The notes under the pieces: generated by a model
Told to the model about the DNA's origin: nothing
The model's database searches: none
Seen by the model: the letters and a program-made list of their open reading frames with translations, nothing else
Shown here: positions 44,206 to 54,112 of the stretch, piece by piece
Layout of the letters: each line of letters opens with the position of its first letter
Position numbering within the stretch: position 1 is the first letter of the stretch
Program-made: the position numbers and the translations under genes
DNA from: Verrucomicrobiota bacterium
Lineage (GTDB): Bacteria > Verrucomicrobiota > Verrucomicrobiia > Opitutales > Opitutaceae
Direction of reading: 5' to 3'
NCBI GenBank assembly: GCA_023399155.1
Contig: JAEWQP010000008.1
Coordinates: 154,120-218,119, forward strand
Length of the DNA stretch: 64,000 bases

Positions 44206-45207
44206 TCAGGCGTCCTTGCGCGACTCGAGGAGGCGCTCGTCGAACTTCATGCCAAGCGAGAGACCGAGGGCCTCGAGCTTGTCCTTGATCTCGTTGAGCG
44301 ACTTCTTGCCGAAGTTGCGGTACTTGAGCATCTCCTGCTCGGTCTTCATGGCGAGTTCGCCGACCGTGGTGATGTTCGCGTTGTTGAGGCAGTTGGCCGC
44401 GCGGACCGAGAGCTCGATCTCGTTGACCGACATGTTGAGCAGCTTGCGCAGCTTGTTCTGCTCCTCGCTGACCTCGGCACCCTGGTTCTCGAACTCGTAC
44501 TTCTCGTCGGATACGCGATCGAAGACGTCGAGGTGGTGCTTGAGGATGGCGCCCGCCTGCTTGAGGGCGTCGTCGGGCGCGATGCGGCCGTCCGTCCAGA
44601 CCTCGAGGTTGAGCTTGTCGTAGTCGGTGATCTGGCCGACGCGGGTGTTCTCCACGGCGTACTTCACCAGGCGGACAGGCGAGAAGAGCGAGTCGATCGG
44701 GATCACTCCGATCGGCTGGTCCTCCTTCTTGTTGTCCTCACCGGGGCAGTAGCCACGGCCCGTGCGGATCTCGATCTCGGCGGAGAACGTCATGTTCTTG
44801 TCGAGCGTGCAGATGACCTGCTGCGGGTTGATGATCTGGATGTTGGCGTCGGGCTGGATGTCGGCCGCCGTCACCTGGCCCTCGCGGGTCACGTTGATGC
44901 GGAGGCGGACGGTCTCACGGCTGTGCGAGACGATGAGGATCTTCTTCAGGTTGAGGACGATGTCTGTGACGTCCTCGACCATGCCATCCACGCTCTGGAA
45001 TTCGTGGCTGACTCCGTCGATGCGGATCGACGAGATGGCGGCACCCTCGATGGAGCTCAGGAGCACACGGCGGAGGGAATTTCCGATGGTGTGCCCGTAG
45101 CCGGCCTCAAAGGGCTCGGCGATGAATTTGGCGTAGGTGGCGGTGGCGCCCTCCTCGACCTTCATCAAGCGGCTGGGAAGTTCGAACTTGCCAAGGCGTT
45201 TCGGCAT
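44206..45207 (-). CDS. rpoA: RNA polymerase subunit alpha
   Basis: 333 residues. The N-terminal assembly domain shows EPFEAGYGHTIGNSLRRVLLSSIEGAAI and the C-terminal DNA-binding domain shows LSVRAANCLNNANITTVGELAMKTEQEML ... NFGKKSLNEIKDKLEALGL, with the Arg equivalent to E. coli Arg265 before ANCL. It scaffolds polymerase and contacts UP elements and activators. Between rpsD and rplQ as in most bacteria. ATG at 45207. Confidence 0.97.
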   Translation of the reverse strand: MPKRLGKFELPSRLMKVEEGATATYAKFIAEPFEAGYGHTIGNSLRRVLLSSIEGAAISSIRIDGVSHEFQSVDGMVEDVTDIVLNLKKILIVSHSRETVRLRINVTREGQVTAADIQPDANIQIINPQQVICTLDKNMTFSAEIEIRTGRGYCPGEDNKKEDQPIGVIPIDSLFSPVRLVKYAVENTRVGQITDYDKLNLEVWTDGRIAPDDALKQAGAILKHHLDVFDRVSDEKYEFENQGAEVSEEQNKLRKLLNMSVNEIELSVRAANCLNNANITTVGELAMKTEQEMLKYRNFGKKSLNEIKDKLEALGLSLGMKFDERLLESRKDA

Positions 45208-45277
45208 GGCGGCAAACGGTGTGCGACTACGGTTATCGGTTGGCGGTTAAGCGAAAGAGCAGGCCATTCAGGCCCAC

Positions 45278-45889
45278 TCAGAAGCGGCTGTAGAACTCGA
45301 CGATCAGCTGGTCGTTGATCGCGGGATCCATCTCCTCACGCACGGGCAGACGGGTGACCGTGCCCTTGAGCCCGTCGTCCTGGCGGGTGAGCCAGGGCGG
45401 GACGGCGCGGACGCGGGTCTCCTCGAGGCAGCGCGTGGCGAGCTGGCGCGAGGAGGCGTTGTCCTTGATGGACACCTCATCGCCGGCCTTGAGCTGGTAG
45501 CTGGAGATGTCGACCTTGCGGCCGTTCACGCGGACGTGACCGTGGTTGACGAACTGCCGGGCGGCGCGGCGGGTGCGGGCAAATCCGAGGAGGTAGACCA
45601 CGCTGTCCAGACGCGTCTCGAGCAGCTGCATGAAGCGCTCGCCGGTGACGCCGCGCTCGCGCTTGGCGAGGGCGAAGACGCGACGGAACTGGCGCTCGAG
45701 CAGGCCATACATGTAGCGAAGCTTCTGCTTCTCCATGAGGCCGAGGGCGTACTCGGAGTTCTTGCGGCGAAGGCGCGGGCCGTGCACGCCCGGCGGGAAG
45801 TTGCGCTTCTCGAGCGCCTTGCAGGGGCCGAAGATCGGCTGCCCGAAGCGGCGGGAAATGCGGGACGAAGGACCGGTATAACGAGCCAT
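45278..45889 (-). CDS. rpsD: 30S ribosomal protein S4
   Basis: 203 residues with the S4 RNA-binding domain (RLDSVVYLLGFARTRRAARQFVNHGHVRVNGRKV) and the N-terminal MARYTGPSSRISRRFG. No zinc-binding cysteines are present in the N-terminal part (the C-minus form). It nucleates 30S assembly and in E. coli represses its own operon. ATG at 45889; a large hairpin separates it from rpsK. Confidence 0.97.
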   Translation of the reverse strand: MARYTGPSSRISRRFGQPIFGPCKALEKRNFPPGVHGPRLRRKNSEYALGLMEKQKLRYMYGLLERQFRRVFALAKRERGVTGERFMQLLETRLDSVVYLLGFARTRRAARQFVNHGHVRVNGRKVDISSYQLKAGDEVSIKDNASSRQLATRCLEETRVRAVPPWLTRQDDGLKGTVTRLPVREEMDPAINDQLIVEFYSRF

Positions 45890-45910
45890 GGTGGCGGAAA
45901 GGTGAGAAAG

Positions 45911-45978
45911 GGATTGAGGGAGTGAGGGAGTGAGGGCCGAGGCTTTGAGGTTTCCCTCATTCCCTCACTCCCTCATCC
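45911..45978. repeat. long inverted word arms (GAGGGAGT) between rpsK and rpsD
   Basis: GGATTGAGGGAGTGAGGGAG and onward (45911-45936) pairs with TCATTCCCTCACTCCCTCAT and flanks (45951-45978), about 25 bp with a 14-nt loop. It would form a strong hairpin in the rpsK-rpsD intergenic message and could uncouple the two genes. It is in the family of word-repeat arms described for this window. Confidence 0.65.
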
Positions 45979-45990
45979 CCCATGATTTCA

Positions 45991-46644
45991 CTAGACGCGA
46001 CGACGCTTGCGCGGGCGGCAGCCGTTGTGCGGGACCGGCGTGATGTCGATGATCGACGTGATCTCCAGCCCGATGGCCTGGAGGGCGCGAACGGCGGAGT
46101 CGCGGCCGAGGCCGGGACCCTTGACGCGGATGACCACGTCCTTGACTCCGTGGGCCATGGCGTTGCGCGCGGCATCCTGGGCCACGACCTGAGCGGCGTA
46201 GGCGGTGGACTTGCGCGAACCGCGGAAGTTGCACTTACCGGCGGACGACCAGGAGATCACGTTGCCCTTGTGATCCGTGATGCAGACGACCGTGTTGTTG
46301 AAGGTCGCGAGCACATTGGCGATGGCCGACGTGATGTTCTTCGAGCCCTTGGCGCGCCGGATCTTGATCGCACCGATCTCCTCCTTGAGGAGGTCCTCGG
46401 CGGACGGAGCGGACGGGCGGGCGGGAGCGGCTGCCTCGGCGGCCGGTGCGGCACCCTCGGCGCCAGCGGCCGGAGCGGCTGCCTTGTCGGCGGCGGGCTT
46501 GGCTGCCTTCTCGGCCTTCTCGCCCGAAGCGGCCTTGGCAGGCTTCTCGGCAGCGGGGGCCTTCTCGGCGGGAGCGGCGCCCTCGGCGGCCTTCGGCGCG
46601 CGCGGCTTCTTGGCGGGCTTTTCCTGGGACTTTTCTTCAGCCAT
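45991..46644 (-). CDS. rpsK: 30S ribosomal protein S11 with long N-terminal extension
   Basis: 217 residues against about 129 for typical S11. The S11 core starts near residue 92 (KIRRAKGSKNITSAIANVLATFNNTVVCITD) and ends TPVPHNGCRPRKRRRV with normal motifs. The first 88 residues are Ala/Lys/Glu/Pro repeats (AAPAEKAPAAEKPAKAASGEK). The ATG at 46644 lies 12 bp after rpsM, so the extension is inside the operon and in frame; there is no Met nearer the core. Confidence 0.95.
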   Translation of the reverse strand: MAEEKSQEKPAKKPRAPKAAEGAAPAEKAPAAEKPAKAASGEKAEKAAKPAADKAAAPAAGAEGAAPAAEAAAPARPSAPSAEDLLKEEIGAIKIRRAKGSKNITSAIANVLATFNNTVVCITDHKGNVISWSSAGKCNFRGSRKSTAYAAQVVAQDAARNAMAHGVKDVVIRVKGPGLGRDSAVRALQAIGLEITSIIDITPVPHNGCRPRKRRRV

Positions 46645-46656
46645 GACGGGTCAGTG

Positions 46657-47034
46657 TTATTCCTTGGCGCGGACGACACCGACGGTGCGGCGTGCGCCCT
46701 TGCGGGTGCGGGCGTTGGTCTGGGTGCGCTGGCCGCGAACGGGCAGGCCGCGGCGGTGACGGACACCGCGGTAGCAGTTGATGGACTGCAGGCGCTTGAG
46801 GTTGCCGGCGATGTCGCGGCGGAGGTCGCCCTCGACGATCCACTTGCGGTCGGCAATCATCGCCATGAGCTTGTTGAGCTGTTCCTCGCTCAGGTCATGA
46901 GCGCGAAGGTTCGGATCGATGTGGAGCGCATCGATCAGGATGCGGGCACGAGCCGGTCCGATACCGTAGATGTAGCGGAGGGCGAACTCGACTTTCTTGT
47001 TGGGCGGAATCTCGACGCCAAGGAGACGAGGCAT
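46657..47034 (-). CDS. rpsM: 30S ribosomal protein S13
   Basis: 125 residues, starting MPRLLGVEIPPNKKVEFALRYIYGIGPARA and ending with the basic tail GQRTQTNARTRKGARRT that contacts tRNA at the P site. ATG at 47034. The infA and rpmJ genes that often precede it are absent. Confidence 0.97.
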   Translation of the reverse strand: MPRLLGVEIPPNKKVEFALRYIYGIGPARARILIDALHIDPNLRAHDLSEEQLNKLMAMIADRKWIVEGDLRRDIAGNLKRLQSINCYRGVRHRRGLPVRGQRTQTNARTRKGARRTVGVVRAKE

Positions 47035-47103
47035 GTGACGATGATCTGAGGTTTGAGAGAGTGGTTGTGGTTAAAAAAGGGGGGGGTGCGGGACACCGCA
47101 GAA

Positions 47104-47895
47104 TCAGCGGGCCGCGACGGGCTGTGAAGCCGGGCGGGTGAGGATCTCGGGCTCTCCCGCGGTGATAAGCACGGTGTGCTCAAAATGGGCGGAGGGCTTG
47201 CGGTCGCGCGTGATGACTGTCCAACCATCGGCGAGCACCTGCGTATCGGCGCGTCCCATGTTGACCATGGGCTCGATGGCGAGGGTCATGCCGGGCTTGA
47301 GCTCGGCCGTGCGCTTGATCGGGCGATCGACGAAGTTGGGAATCTGCGGCTCCTCGTGCATGCTGCGGCCGACCCCGTGGCCGACAAAATCCCGCACAAC
47401 GGAAAACCCGCGACTCTCCACGTAACGCTGGACGGCCTGGGAGATGTCCCCCACCCGCTTGCCGGCGACGGCGTAGCGGATGCCTTCATACAGCGCCTCC
47501 TCGGTGACCTTGAGCAGGCGGTCAGCCTCGGGAGTGACCGTGCCGATGCGGACCGTGCAGGCGTTGTCGCCGATGTAGCCCTGGTGGACCACGACGACGT
47601 CGAGGGCGACGATGTCTCCGTTGCGCAGCGTGCGCTTCATCGAAGCGATGCCGTGAACGACTTCCTCATTGACCGAAATGCACGTGTGAGACGGGAAGCG
47701 GCGGGACCCAACCCGATAATTATGGCAGGCGCTGGCGGCGCCGGCCTCGATCATCAGGTTGCGTGCGATCTGATCCAGTTCGTAGGTCGAGACGCCCTCC
47801 CTGGCATGGGCTTTGAGGGCCTCAAGGACAGTGGCGGCGATGCGGCAGGATTCACGCATGCGCTCGATCTCGGCGGCTGACTTGATGGGAATCAT
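47104..47895 (-). CDS. map: type I methionine aminopeptidase
   Basis: 263 residues. Removes initiator Met from nascent proteins. The metal ligands fall in VALDVVVVHQGYIGDNACT, HGVGRSMHEEPQIPNF and LAIEPMVN, and the substrate histidine in FPSHTCISVNEEVVHGI. Its ATG overlaps the stop of the adk-like gene by two bases (ATGA), implying coupling. Order secY, adk-like, map is the canonical one. Confidence 0.96.
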   Translation of the reverse strand: MIPIKSAAEIERMRESCRIAATVLEALKAHAREGVSTYELDQIARNLMIEAGAASACHNYRVGSRRFPSHTCISVNEEVVHGIASMKRTLRNGDIVALDVVVVHQGYIGDNACTVRIGTVTPEADRLLKVTEEALYEGIRYAVAGKRVGDISQAVQRYVESRGFSVVRDFVGHGVGRSMHEEPQIPNFVDRPIKRTAELKPGMTLAIEPMVNMGRADTQVLADGWTVITRDRKPSAHFEHTVLITAGEPEILTRPASQPVAAR

Positions 47896-48596
47896 CGGTC
47901 GGCAGCGAGGGCGCGCACCGTATCGGCGAACGCTACGAGGGTGGAATCAACAGGAGCGGCGGCGTCGAACGACACCAGGATGCCCCGATCGTGGTAATGG
48001 CTGGCAACGGATCGGCTCGCACGGGCCTTGTGGTCAAACCAGGCAACCACGTCGTCACGCGCATTCGTGCCATCGGCCACGAGAGCGGTGCGACAGTGGT
48101 CACAGTGGCCGGGAACGGTCAGCACTTCCCTGTTCGGGTGGTGGATCCGCCGGCAAGCCGGGCAGACCAGACGTTCGGCGGCCTCTGCAAGGGCGTCGTC
48201 GCGCGAGTGTTCGAACCAGATGCAGCCGGTCAGCGCCTCATCGCGGTTCTCGAGCCACTCGTCGAGGACGACAGCCTGCCCCCTGTTCTCCGGAAAACCG
48301 GAGAGGGCGAAGCCGCGCGTCGACTTGCGGGACCAGAACCAACGGCGCAAAACCGCGTTGGCGACCTCGTCAGACACGGCGCGGCGGGCGGCTTTCGCCC
48401 GCGCACACTGCTGGCCCAACGGAGTGCCACGCTCGATCTCCTCGCGGAAGCGATCTTCCGCGGAGACGTGCTCGGTTTCCTTCAAAGAACAGATCGAGTC
48501 CAAGACTCGGCGATGGAGCGCCCCCGGTGGGCCCACGAGAATCAGCTTCGCATGGAGTGCCTCAAGGGGCGAAAAGATGACTGAATTGACGGGCAT
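47892..48596 (-). CDS. adenylate-kinase-like protein with a degenerate active site
   Basis: 234 residues aligned end to end with bacterial Adk and placed at the adk position between secY and map. The P-loop reads VGPPGALHRRV (21-31) instead of GPPGAGKGT, so the Walker A lysine is gone. The ATP-lid Arg positions are altered (AAERLVC; no VRKRL), and GFPRT has become GFPEN, losing another catalytic arginine. The LID zinc cysteines Cys145, Cys148, Cys165 and Cys168 are kept, as are ALSGFPENRGQAVVLDEWL and YHDRGILVSFD. Catalysis is unlikely; a structural or regulatory role is possible. Start at ATG 48596; TTG 48611 is an alternative. Confidence 0.85.
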   Translation of the reverse strand: MPVNSVIFSPLEALHAKLILVGPPGALHRRVLDSICSLKETEHVSAEDRFREEIERGTPLGQQCARAKAARRAVSDEVANAVLRRWFWSRKSTRGFALSGFPENRGQAVVLDEWLENRDEALTGCIWFEHSRDDALAEAAERLVCPACRRIHHPNREVLTVPGHCDHCRTALVADGTNARDDVVAWFDHKARASRSVASHYHDRGILVSFDAAAPVDSTLVAFADTVRALAADR

Positions 48597-48619
48597 TCCC
48601 TCCCTAGGCAAGAGCGAAA

Positions 48620-50125
<1,506 letters not shown>

Positions 50126-50156
50126 GGGAGAGGGATTTTCTGGTTCTGATTGCTGG

Positions 50157-50214
50157 TTTTCGAACTCCGAAGCCGACGAGCTTTACAGCTCATCGGCCAA
50201 TCGGAAATCGAAAA
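50157..50214. repeat. imperfect word hairpin between rplO and secY
   Basis: Arm 50157-50181 (TTTTCGAACTCCGAAGCCGA and onward) pairs imperfectly with 50188-50214 (GCTCATCGGCCAATCGGAAA and onward) around a 6-nt loop. It is an AT-richer island in the operon, inserted upstream of secY. Confidence 0.5.
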
Positions 50215-50232
50215 CGCGGGGCCGCAGGCGGA

Positions 50233-50679
50233 TCAGGCGACGATCGCTTCGCCGCCGGCCTTCTCGATCTTCGCCTTGGCCGCGGCGGAGAACCTGGAGG
50301 CCGTGACCTTCACGGCGCGCGAGAGCTCGCCGTCACCGAGCACCTTGACGAGGTCGGAGCCGCCGCGCACCAAGCCGGCGGCGACGAGCGCCGCGGTGTC
50401 GATCTCCGTGACCGAGGCGTCGACCTTGGCGAGGTCTCCGACATTGACCACGGCATAGCTGGTGCGGAAGTTCGCGTTGTTGAAACCGCGGTGCGGGAGC
50501 TTGCGGTAGAGGGGCATCTGGCCGCCCTCGAAGCCGGGACGGATGGAGCCGCCCGAACGGGCCGTCTGGCCCTTGCCGCCGCGACCCGAGGTCTTGCCGT
50601 GACCGCCGCCTTCGCCGCAGCCGACGCGCTTGCGGCGGTGAACGGCGCCCTTGACGTTGGAAAGTGAATGCAGACGCAT
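50233..50679 (-). CDS. rplO: 50S ribosomal protein L15
   Basis: 148 residues with the glycine-rich N-terminus (RRKRVGCGEGGGHGKTSGRGGKGQTARSGG) and the C-terminal KVTASRFSAAAKAKIEKAGGE of L15. ATG at 50679. It follows rpsE directly (21 bp), with no rpmD between, unlike the common order rpsE-rpmD-rplO. Confidence 0.96.
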   Translation of the reverse strand: MRLHSLSNVKGAVHRRKRVGCGEGGGHGKTSGRGGKGQTARSGGSIRPGFEGGQMPLYRKLPHRGFNNANFRTSYAVVNVGDLAKVDASVTEIDTAALVAAGLVRGGSDLVKVLGDGELSRAVKVTASRFSAAAKAKIEKAGGEAIVA

Positions 50680-50700
50680 GGTGGGAGTTTCCTACCTGTG

Positions 50701-51228
50701 TTACTGGGCGGAGGCCGCGACCTCGGCCTCCCTCAACTTCGTGAAGTCCTCGGCGAGCTTGAGCTTGCGGAGGCCATCGAGGGTCGCGTTGACCACGGCG
50801 ATGTGATTGTTCGAGCCGAGCGATTTCGAAAGGACGTTCTTCACGCCCGCGGCCTCGAGCACGGCGCGCACGCCGCCGCCGGCGATGATGCCGGTACCGG
50901 CGCTGGCCGGGCGCAGGAGCACGCGGCCGCCGTCGGACTCGCCGATCACCTCATGCGGCACGGTGTCGCCCTTGAGGCGGACCGGAACCATGTGCTTGCG
51001 CGCCCGTTCCGAGCCCTTGCGAATAGCCTCGGGGACCTCGTTGGCCTTGCCGTAACCGATGCCGACCCGGCCCTTCTGGTCGCCGGTGACCACGAGCGCG
51101 GAGAAGCTGAAGCGACGTCCGCCCTTCACGACCTTGGCGCAGCGATTGATGAAGACGACCTTCTCGGTCAGCTCGGGCGAGGAGCCCTCGCGATCCTGAT
51201 GCTGCTGTCTCTGGGATGAATAACTCAT
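50701..51228 (-). CDS. rpsE: 30S ribosomal protein S5
   Basis: 175 residues; decoding-fidelity protein. The double-stranded RNA-binding domain (FSFSALVVTGDQKGRVGIGYGKANEVPEAIRK) and the core IIAGGGVRAVLEAAGVKNVLSKSLGSNN are complete. ATG at 51228, 7 bp after rplR. Confidence 0.97.
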   Translation of the reverse strand: MSYSSQRQQHQDREGSSPELTEKVVFINRCAKVVKGGRRFSFSALVVTGDQKGRVGIGYGKANEVPEAIRKGSERARKHMVPVRLKGDTVPHEVIGESDGGRVLLRPASAGTGIIAGGGVRAVLEAAGVKNVLSKSLGSNNHIAVVNATLDGLRKLKLAEDFTKLREAEVAASAQ

Positions 51229-51235
51229 GGGCGGG

Positions 51236-51598
51236 TCAGAACTGGATGCCGGTGGAGCGGACGGTGTCGGCGAACGTCTTCACGACGCCGTGGTAAACGC
51301 GGCCGGCGCGGTCGAACACCACCGAGGAGATCCCGGCGGCCTTGGCCTTTTCGCCGAACGCCTTGCCGAGGATCTCGGCACCTTTGAGGTTGGCGGCGAC
51401 CTTCTGCCCGCGCAGATCGGGGGCGAGGGTCGAGAGGAACACGAGCGTCTTGCCCGCGGCATCGTCCACGCACTGGGCGTAGATGTGCCGGCTGGAAAAA
51501 CGCACGGTGAGACGCGGCCGCGCGGCAGTGCCGGCGACCTTTTTGCGGATGCGCCAGCGGCGCTTCTGGAGAAGTTCTGCTTTCTTGATCGTATTCAT
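51236..51598 (-). CDS. rplR: 50S ribosomal protein L18
   Basis: 120 residues with RPRLTVRFSSRHIYAQCVDDAAG and the C-terminal FDRAGRVYHGVVKTFADTVRSTGIQF; it binds 5S rRNA with L5. The ATG at 51598 matches the family start (MNTIKKAELLQKRRWR); the upstream open frame is a leader region. Confidence 0.96.
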   Translation of the reverse strand: MNTIKKAELLQKRRWRIRKKVAGTAARPRLTVRFSSRHIYAQCVDDAAGKTLVFLSTLAPDLRGQKVAANLKGAEILGKAFGEKAKAAGISSVVFDRAGRVYHGVVKTFADTVRSTGIQF

Positions 51599-51672
51599 GG
51601 GCGTTGGTGTGCTTGGGCGGGACACTCGGATCGGGGGCGATCCCCTCACCTGCCGTGTGCCGCGGACCGCGA

Positions 51673-52209
51673 TCAGGCGACGGTCTTGCCCTCCTTGCGG
51701 CGAACGCGCTCGCCGACGATGCGCACGCCCTTGCCCTTGTAGGGCTCTGGCGGATAATAGCTGCGGATCTCGGCGGTGACCTTGCCGACGAGCTGCTTGT
51801 CGGGGCCCTCGACCTTGACCTTCGTGTTGTCCGTCACGGTGATCTTGATACCAGCCGGGATGGTGTAGAGGATCGGGTGCGAATAGCCCAGGGCCAGGTC
51901 GAGCACGCTGCCCTTGAGGTTGGCCTTGAAGCCGACGCCCTGGATCTCGAGGTCCTTCACATACCCCTCGGTCACGCCCTTCACCATGCCCGCGATGATC
52001 GAGCGGGCGGTGCCGTGCATGGCCTTGGCAAAGCGCGTCTCGTCGACGGGCGCCACGCTGACCTTCTTGTCGGCGAGGGTGATCGCGACGACCGGGGAGA
52101 ACGTCTTGCTGAGTTTGCCCTTCGGACCCTCGACACTGACGGTCGAGTCCTTGACCTCGACCTTGACCTTGTCGGGAACGGCAACGGGAAGTTTTCCAAT
52201 GCGACTCAT
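51673..52209 (-). CDS. rplF: 50S ribosomal protein L6
   Basis: 178 residues with two L6 repeats and the C-terminal signature PEPYKGKGVRIVGERVRRKEGK; it starts MSRIGKLPVAVPDKV. ATG at 52209, 13 bp after rpsH. Confidence 0.97.
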   Translation of the reverse strand: MSRIGKLPVAVPDKVKVEVKDSTVSVEGPKGKLSKTFSPVVAITLADKKVSVAPVDETRFAKAMHGTARSIIAGMVKGVTEGYVKDLEIQGVGFKANLKGSVLDLALGYSHPILYTIPAGIKITVTDNTKVKVEGPDKQLVGKVTAEIRSYYPPEPYKGKGVRIVGERVRRKEGKTVA

Positions 52210-52222
52210 GGTGTCGTGTTCC

Positions 52223-52615
52223 TTACCAGACGTTGCACACCAGCTCGCCGCCGAGCTTGTTGCGCCGGGCGTCGCGGTCCTTCATGAGGCCCTGCGAGGT
52301 GGAGAGGATGGAGATGCCGAGGCCGTTGAGGACGCGGGGAATCTCCGAGTAACGGGTGTAGAGGCGGCGGCCGGGCGTGCTGACGCGCTTGAGGCCGGTG
52401 ATGGCGGGGACGCCATCGACGTACTTCATCTGCACGACCAGGGTCTTGTGGCCGGCGTCATCAGCCGACTCGGAGATGGCGCCGACATAGCCCTCGTCGG
52501 CCAGGATCCTGGCGAGGCCTGCCTTGAGGCGCGAGTGCGGCACGACGCATTCGGCGAGCCGGGCCTGCGACGCATTGCGCAGGCGGGTGAGAAAATCGGA
52601 TACGGGATCGTTCAT
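52223..52615 (-). CDS. rpsH: 30S ribosomal protein S8
   Basis: 130 residues: MNDPVSDFLTRLRNASQARL at the start and GISILSTSQGLMKDRDARRNKLGGELVCNVW at the end, the usual 16S-binding tail. In E. coli S8 represses the spc operon. ATG at 52615. Confidence 0.97.
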   Translation of the reverse strand: MNDPVSDFLTRLRNASQARLAECVVPHSRLKAGLARILADEGYVGAISESADDAGHKTLVVQMKYVDGVPAITGLKRVSTPGRRLYTRYSEIPRVLNGLGISILSTSQGLMKDRDARRNKLGGELVCNVW

Positions 52616-52669
52616 GTTATCTTCAGGTGGTGGCGCCGGATGATATCCACACTTCCGACGCGCGGGAGA

Positions 52670-52700
52670 AATTCAGATTTGAAATTTGAGATCTGAGATG
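52670..52700. repeat. AT-rich word repeat between rpsN and rpsH
   Basis: Reads AAATTCAGATTTGAAATTTG then AGATCTGAGAT, built from the words AGATTTGAAATTT and GAGATCTGA also seen at 55486-55520 and inside acnA. It stands out by low GC content. Confidence 0.6.
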
Positions 52701-52719
52701 CAGGCGCGCAGCGGCTGCC

Positions 52720-53025
52720 TCACCAGGACGACTTCGTCACGCCGGGGATCTTGCCGGAGAGCGCGAGCTCGCGGAAGGTCAGGCGGGACACGCCGAAGCG
52801 GCCGATGAAGCCGCGCGGGCGGCCGGTCATGGAGCAACGGTTGCGCACGCGGATGGGTGAGGAGTTGCGCGGGAGCTTGTTGAGGGCGCGCTGCGCCTTG
52901 AAGAACTCCTCGTCAGTCGTGTTCGGGTTGGCGAGGGTCGCCTTCAGCTCGGCGCGCTTGGCGGCGTACTTGGCGACGAGGTCCTTGCGGAGCTGGTTCT
53001 TCTCGAGGGTGGAAGTCTTGGCCAT
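52720..53025 (-). CDS. rpsN: 30S ribosomal protein S14 (long, zinc-free type)
   Basis: 101 residues, the long cysteine-free form, with the core RNRCSMTGRPRGFIGRFGVSRLTFRELALSGKIPGVTKSSW. ATG at 53025, 91 bp after rplE. Confidence 0.97.
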   Translation of the reverse strand: MAKTSTLEKNQLRKDLVAKYAAKRAELKATLANPNTTDEEFFKAQRALNKLPRNSSPIRVRNRCSMTGRPRGFIGRFGVSRLTFRELALSGKIPGVTKSSW

Positions 53026-53116
53026 GTGAGAGCGGTCAGGTGTCAGCGATCAGCCGTGGGCGTGGGGATCGTGTTGCCTGCTTGGATGTCGTTGGTTTCT
53101 TGATACAGGGGGCCGG

Positions 53117-53689
53117 TCAGGCGGCGGTGGGTGCCTTTGCGGGCGCCTCGGCGCGGCGGAAGGGCATGCCGAAGAGCTTGAGCAGGTCGCGACCCTCGTC
53201 GTCGGTCTCCGCGGTCGTGACGATCGCGATGTCGAGACCAGGGTGGGTCTTGTGCGTCTCGACGTTGATCTCGGGGAAGATCGTGATGTCGGTGATGCCG
53301 AGGTTGTAGTTGCCCTGCCCGTCGAGCTTGGTCGGGAGGCCGCGAAAGTCGCGGATCGTCGGCAGCGCCACGGCGATGAGGCGGTAGAGAAACTCGTACA
53401 TCGACTCGCCGCGCAGCGTGACCTTCACGCCGACATTCTGGCCCTCGCGGAGCTTGAAGTTCGCGACGCTCTTGCGCGCCTTGGTGACGACCGGCTTCTG
53501 GCCGGAGATCAGCGCGATGTCCTTGACCAGGTCGGTGAGGACCTGCTTGTCGGCGCTGGCGTCGACACCGGAGTTGATCACCACCTTGGTGACCTTCGGG
53601 ATCTGGTGGACGTTCTGGTAGCCGCGGAGCTTCATCAGCTCGGGCTTGATCGTCTCGTTGTAGTGCTTGTGAAGAAAGGCTTTGCTCAT
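53117..53689 (-). CDS. rplE: 50S ribosomal protein L5
   Basis: 190 residues. Family segments include VTKVVINSGVDASADKQVLTDLV, GQKPVVTKARKSVANFKLREGQNVGVKVTLRG and FPEINVETHKTHPGLDIAIVTTA. Binds 5S rRNA. ATG at 53689; an Ala-rich tail (APAKAPTAA) extends beyond the usual end. Confidence 0.97.
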   Translation of the reverse strand: MSKAFLHKHYNETIKPELMKLRGYQNVHQIPKVTKVVINSGVDASADKQVLTDLVKDIALISGQKPVVTKARKSVANFKLREGQNVGVKVTLRGESMYEFLYRLIAVALPTIRDFRGLPTKLDGQGNYNLGITDITIFPEINVETHKTHPGLDIAIVTTAETDDEGRDLLKLFGMPFRRAEAPAKAPTAA

Positions 53690-53731
53690 GGCGTGGGTGC
53701 CGGATTTCCGACCCGGCAGTTGCGGCGGCCT

Positions 53732-53829
53732 AAGGGAGAAGGAAGAATGATGAAGTAAGGATGGTGTGCTGGCTCAGGCTTCTGGTGGTCGCGTCCTGCA
53801 CTTCTGCATTCTGCATTCTACCTTCTGCC
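53732..53829. repeat. inverted word arms (GAAGGAAGAATG) between rplX and rplE
   Basis: 53732-53764 contains GGGAGAAGGAAGAATGATGA, and 53797-53829 contains CTTCTGCATTCTGCATTCTA then CCTTCTGCC, its approximate complement. The 155-bp gap is large for this operon and holds no gene. Confidence 0.55.
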
Positions 53830-53845
53830 TTGGCCAAAGGCGCGA

Positions 53846-54112
53846 TCAGGCGGCCGCACCGCGCCTGGCCTTGCGGGCGTCGTACTCGGAGGCGAGCATC
53901 AGCTTGGAGACATGGAGGGCACCCTCGCGCTCGACGATGCCGCCCTTGTCGGTCTCCTTGGTCTTCTTCTGCGCCTTCTTGACCATGTTCACACCCTCGA
54001 CGATGGCGCGCTCCTTGGCGCGCAGCACCTCGAGGACCTTGCCGCGCTTGCCGGCATGCGAACCGTTGATGACGACGACCTCGTCGCCGCGTTTGATATG
54101 AAACTTGGTCAT
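53846..54112 (-). CDS. rplX: 50S ribosomal protein L24
   Basis: 88 residues with the KOW motif at the start (HIKRGDEVVVINGSHAGKRGKVLEVL) and EREGALHVSKLML near the end. ATG at 54112 overlaps the rplN stop (ATGA), implying translational coupling. Confidence 0.96.
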   Translation of the reverse strand: MTKFHIKRGDEVVVINGSHAGKRGKVLEVLRAKERAIVEGVNMVKKAQKKTKETDKGGIVEREGALHVSKLMLASEYDARKARRGAAA

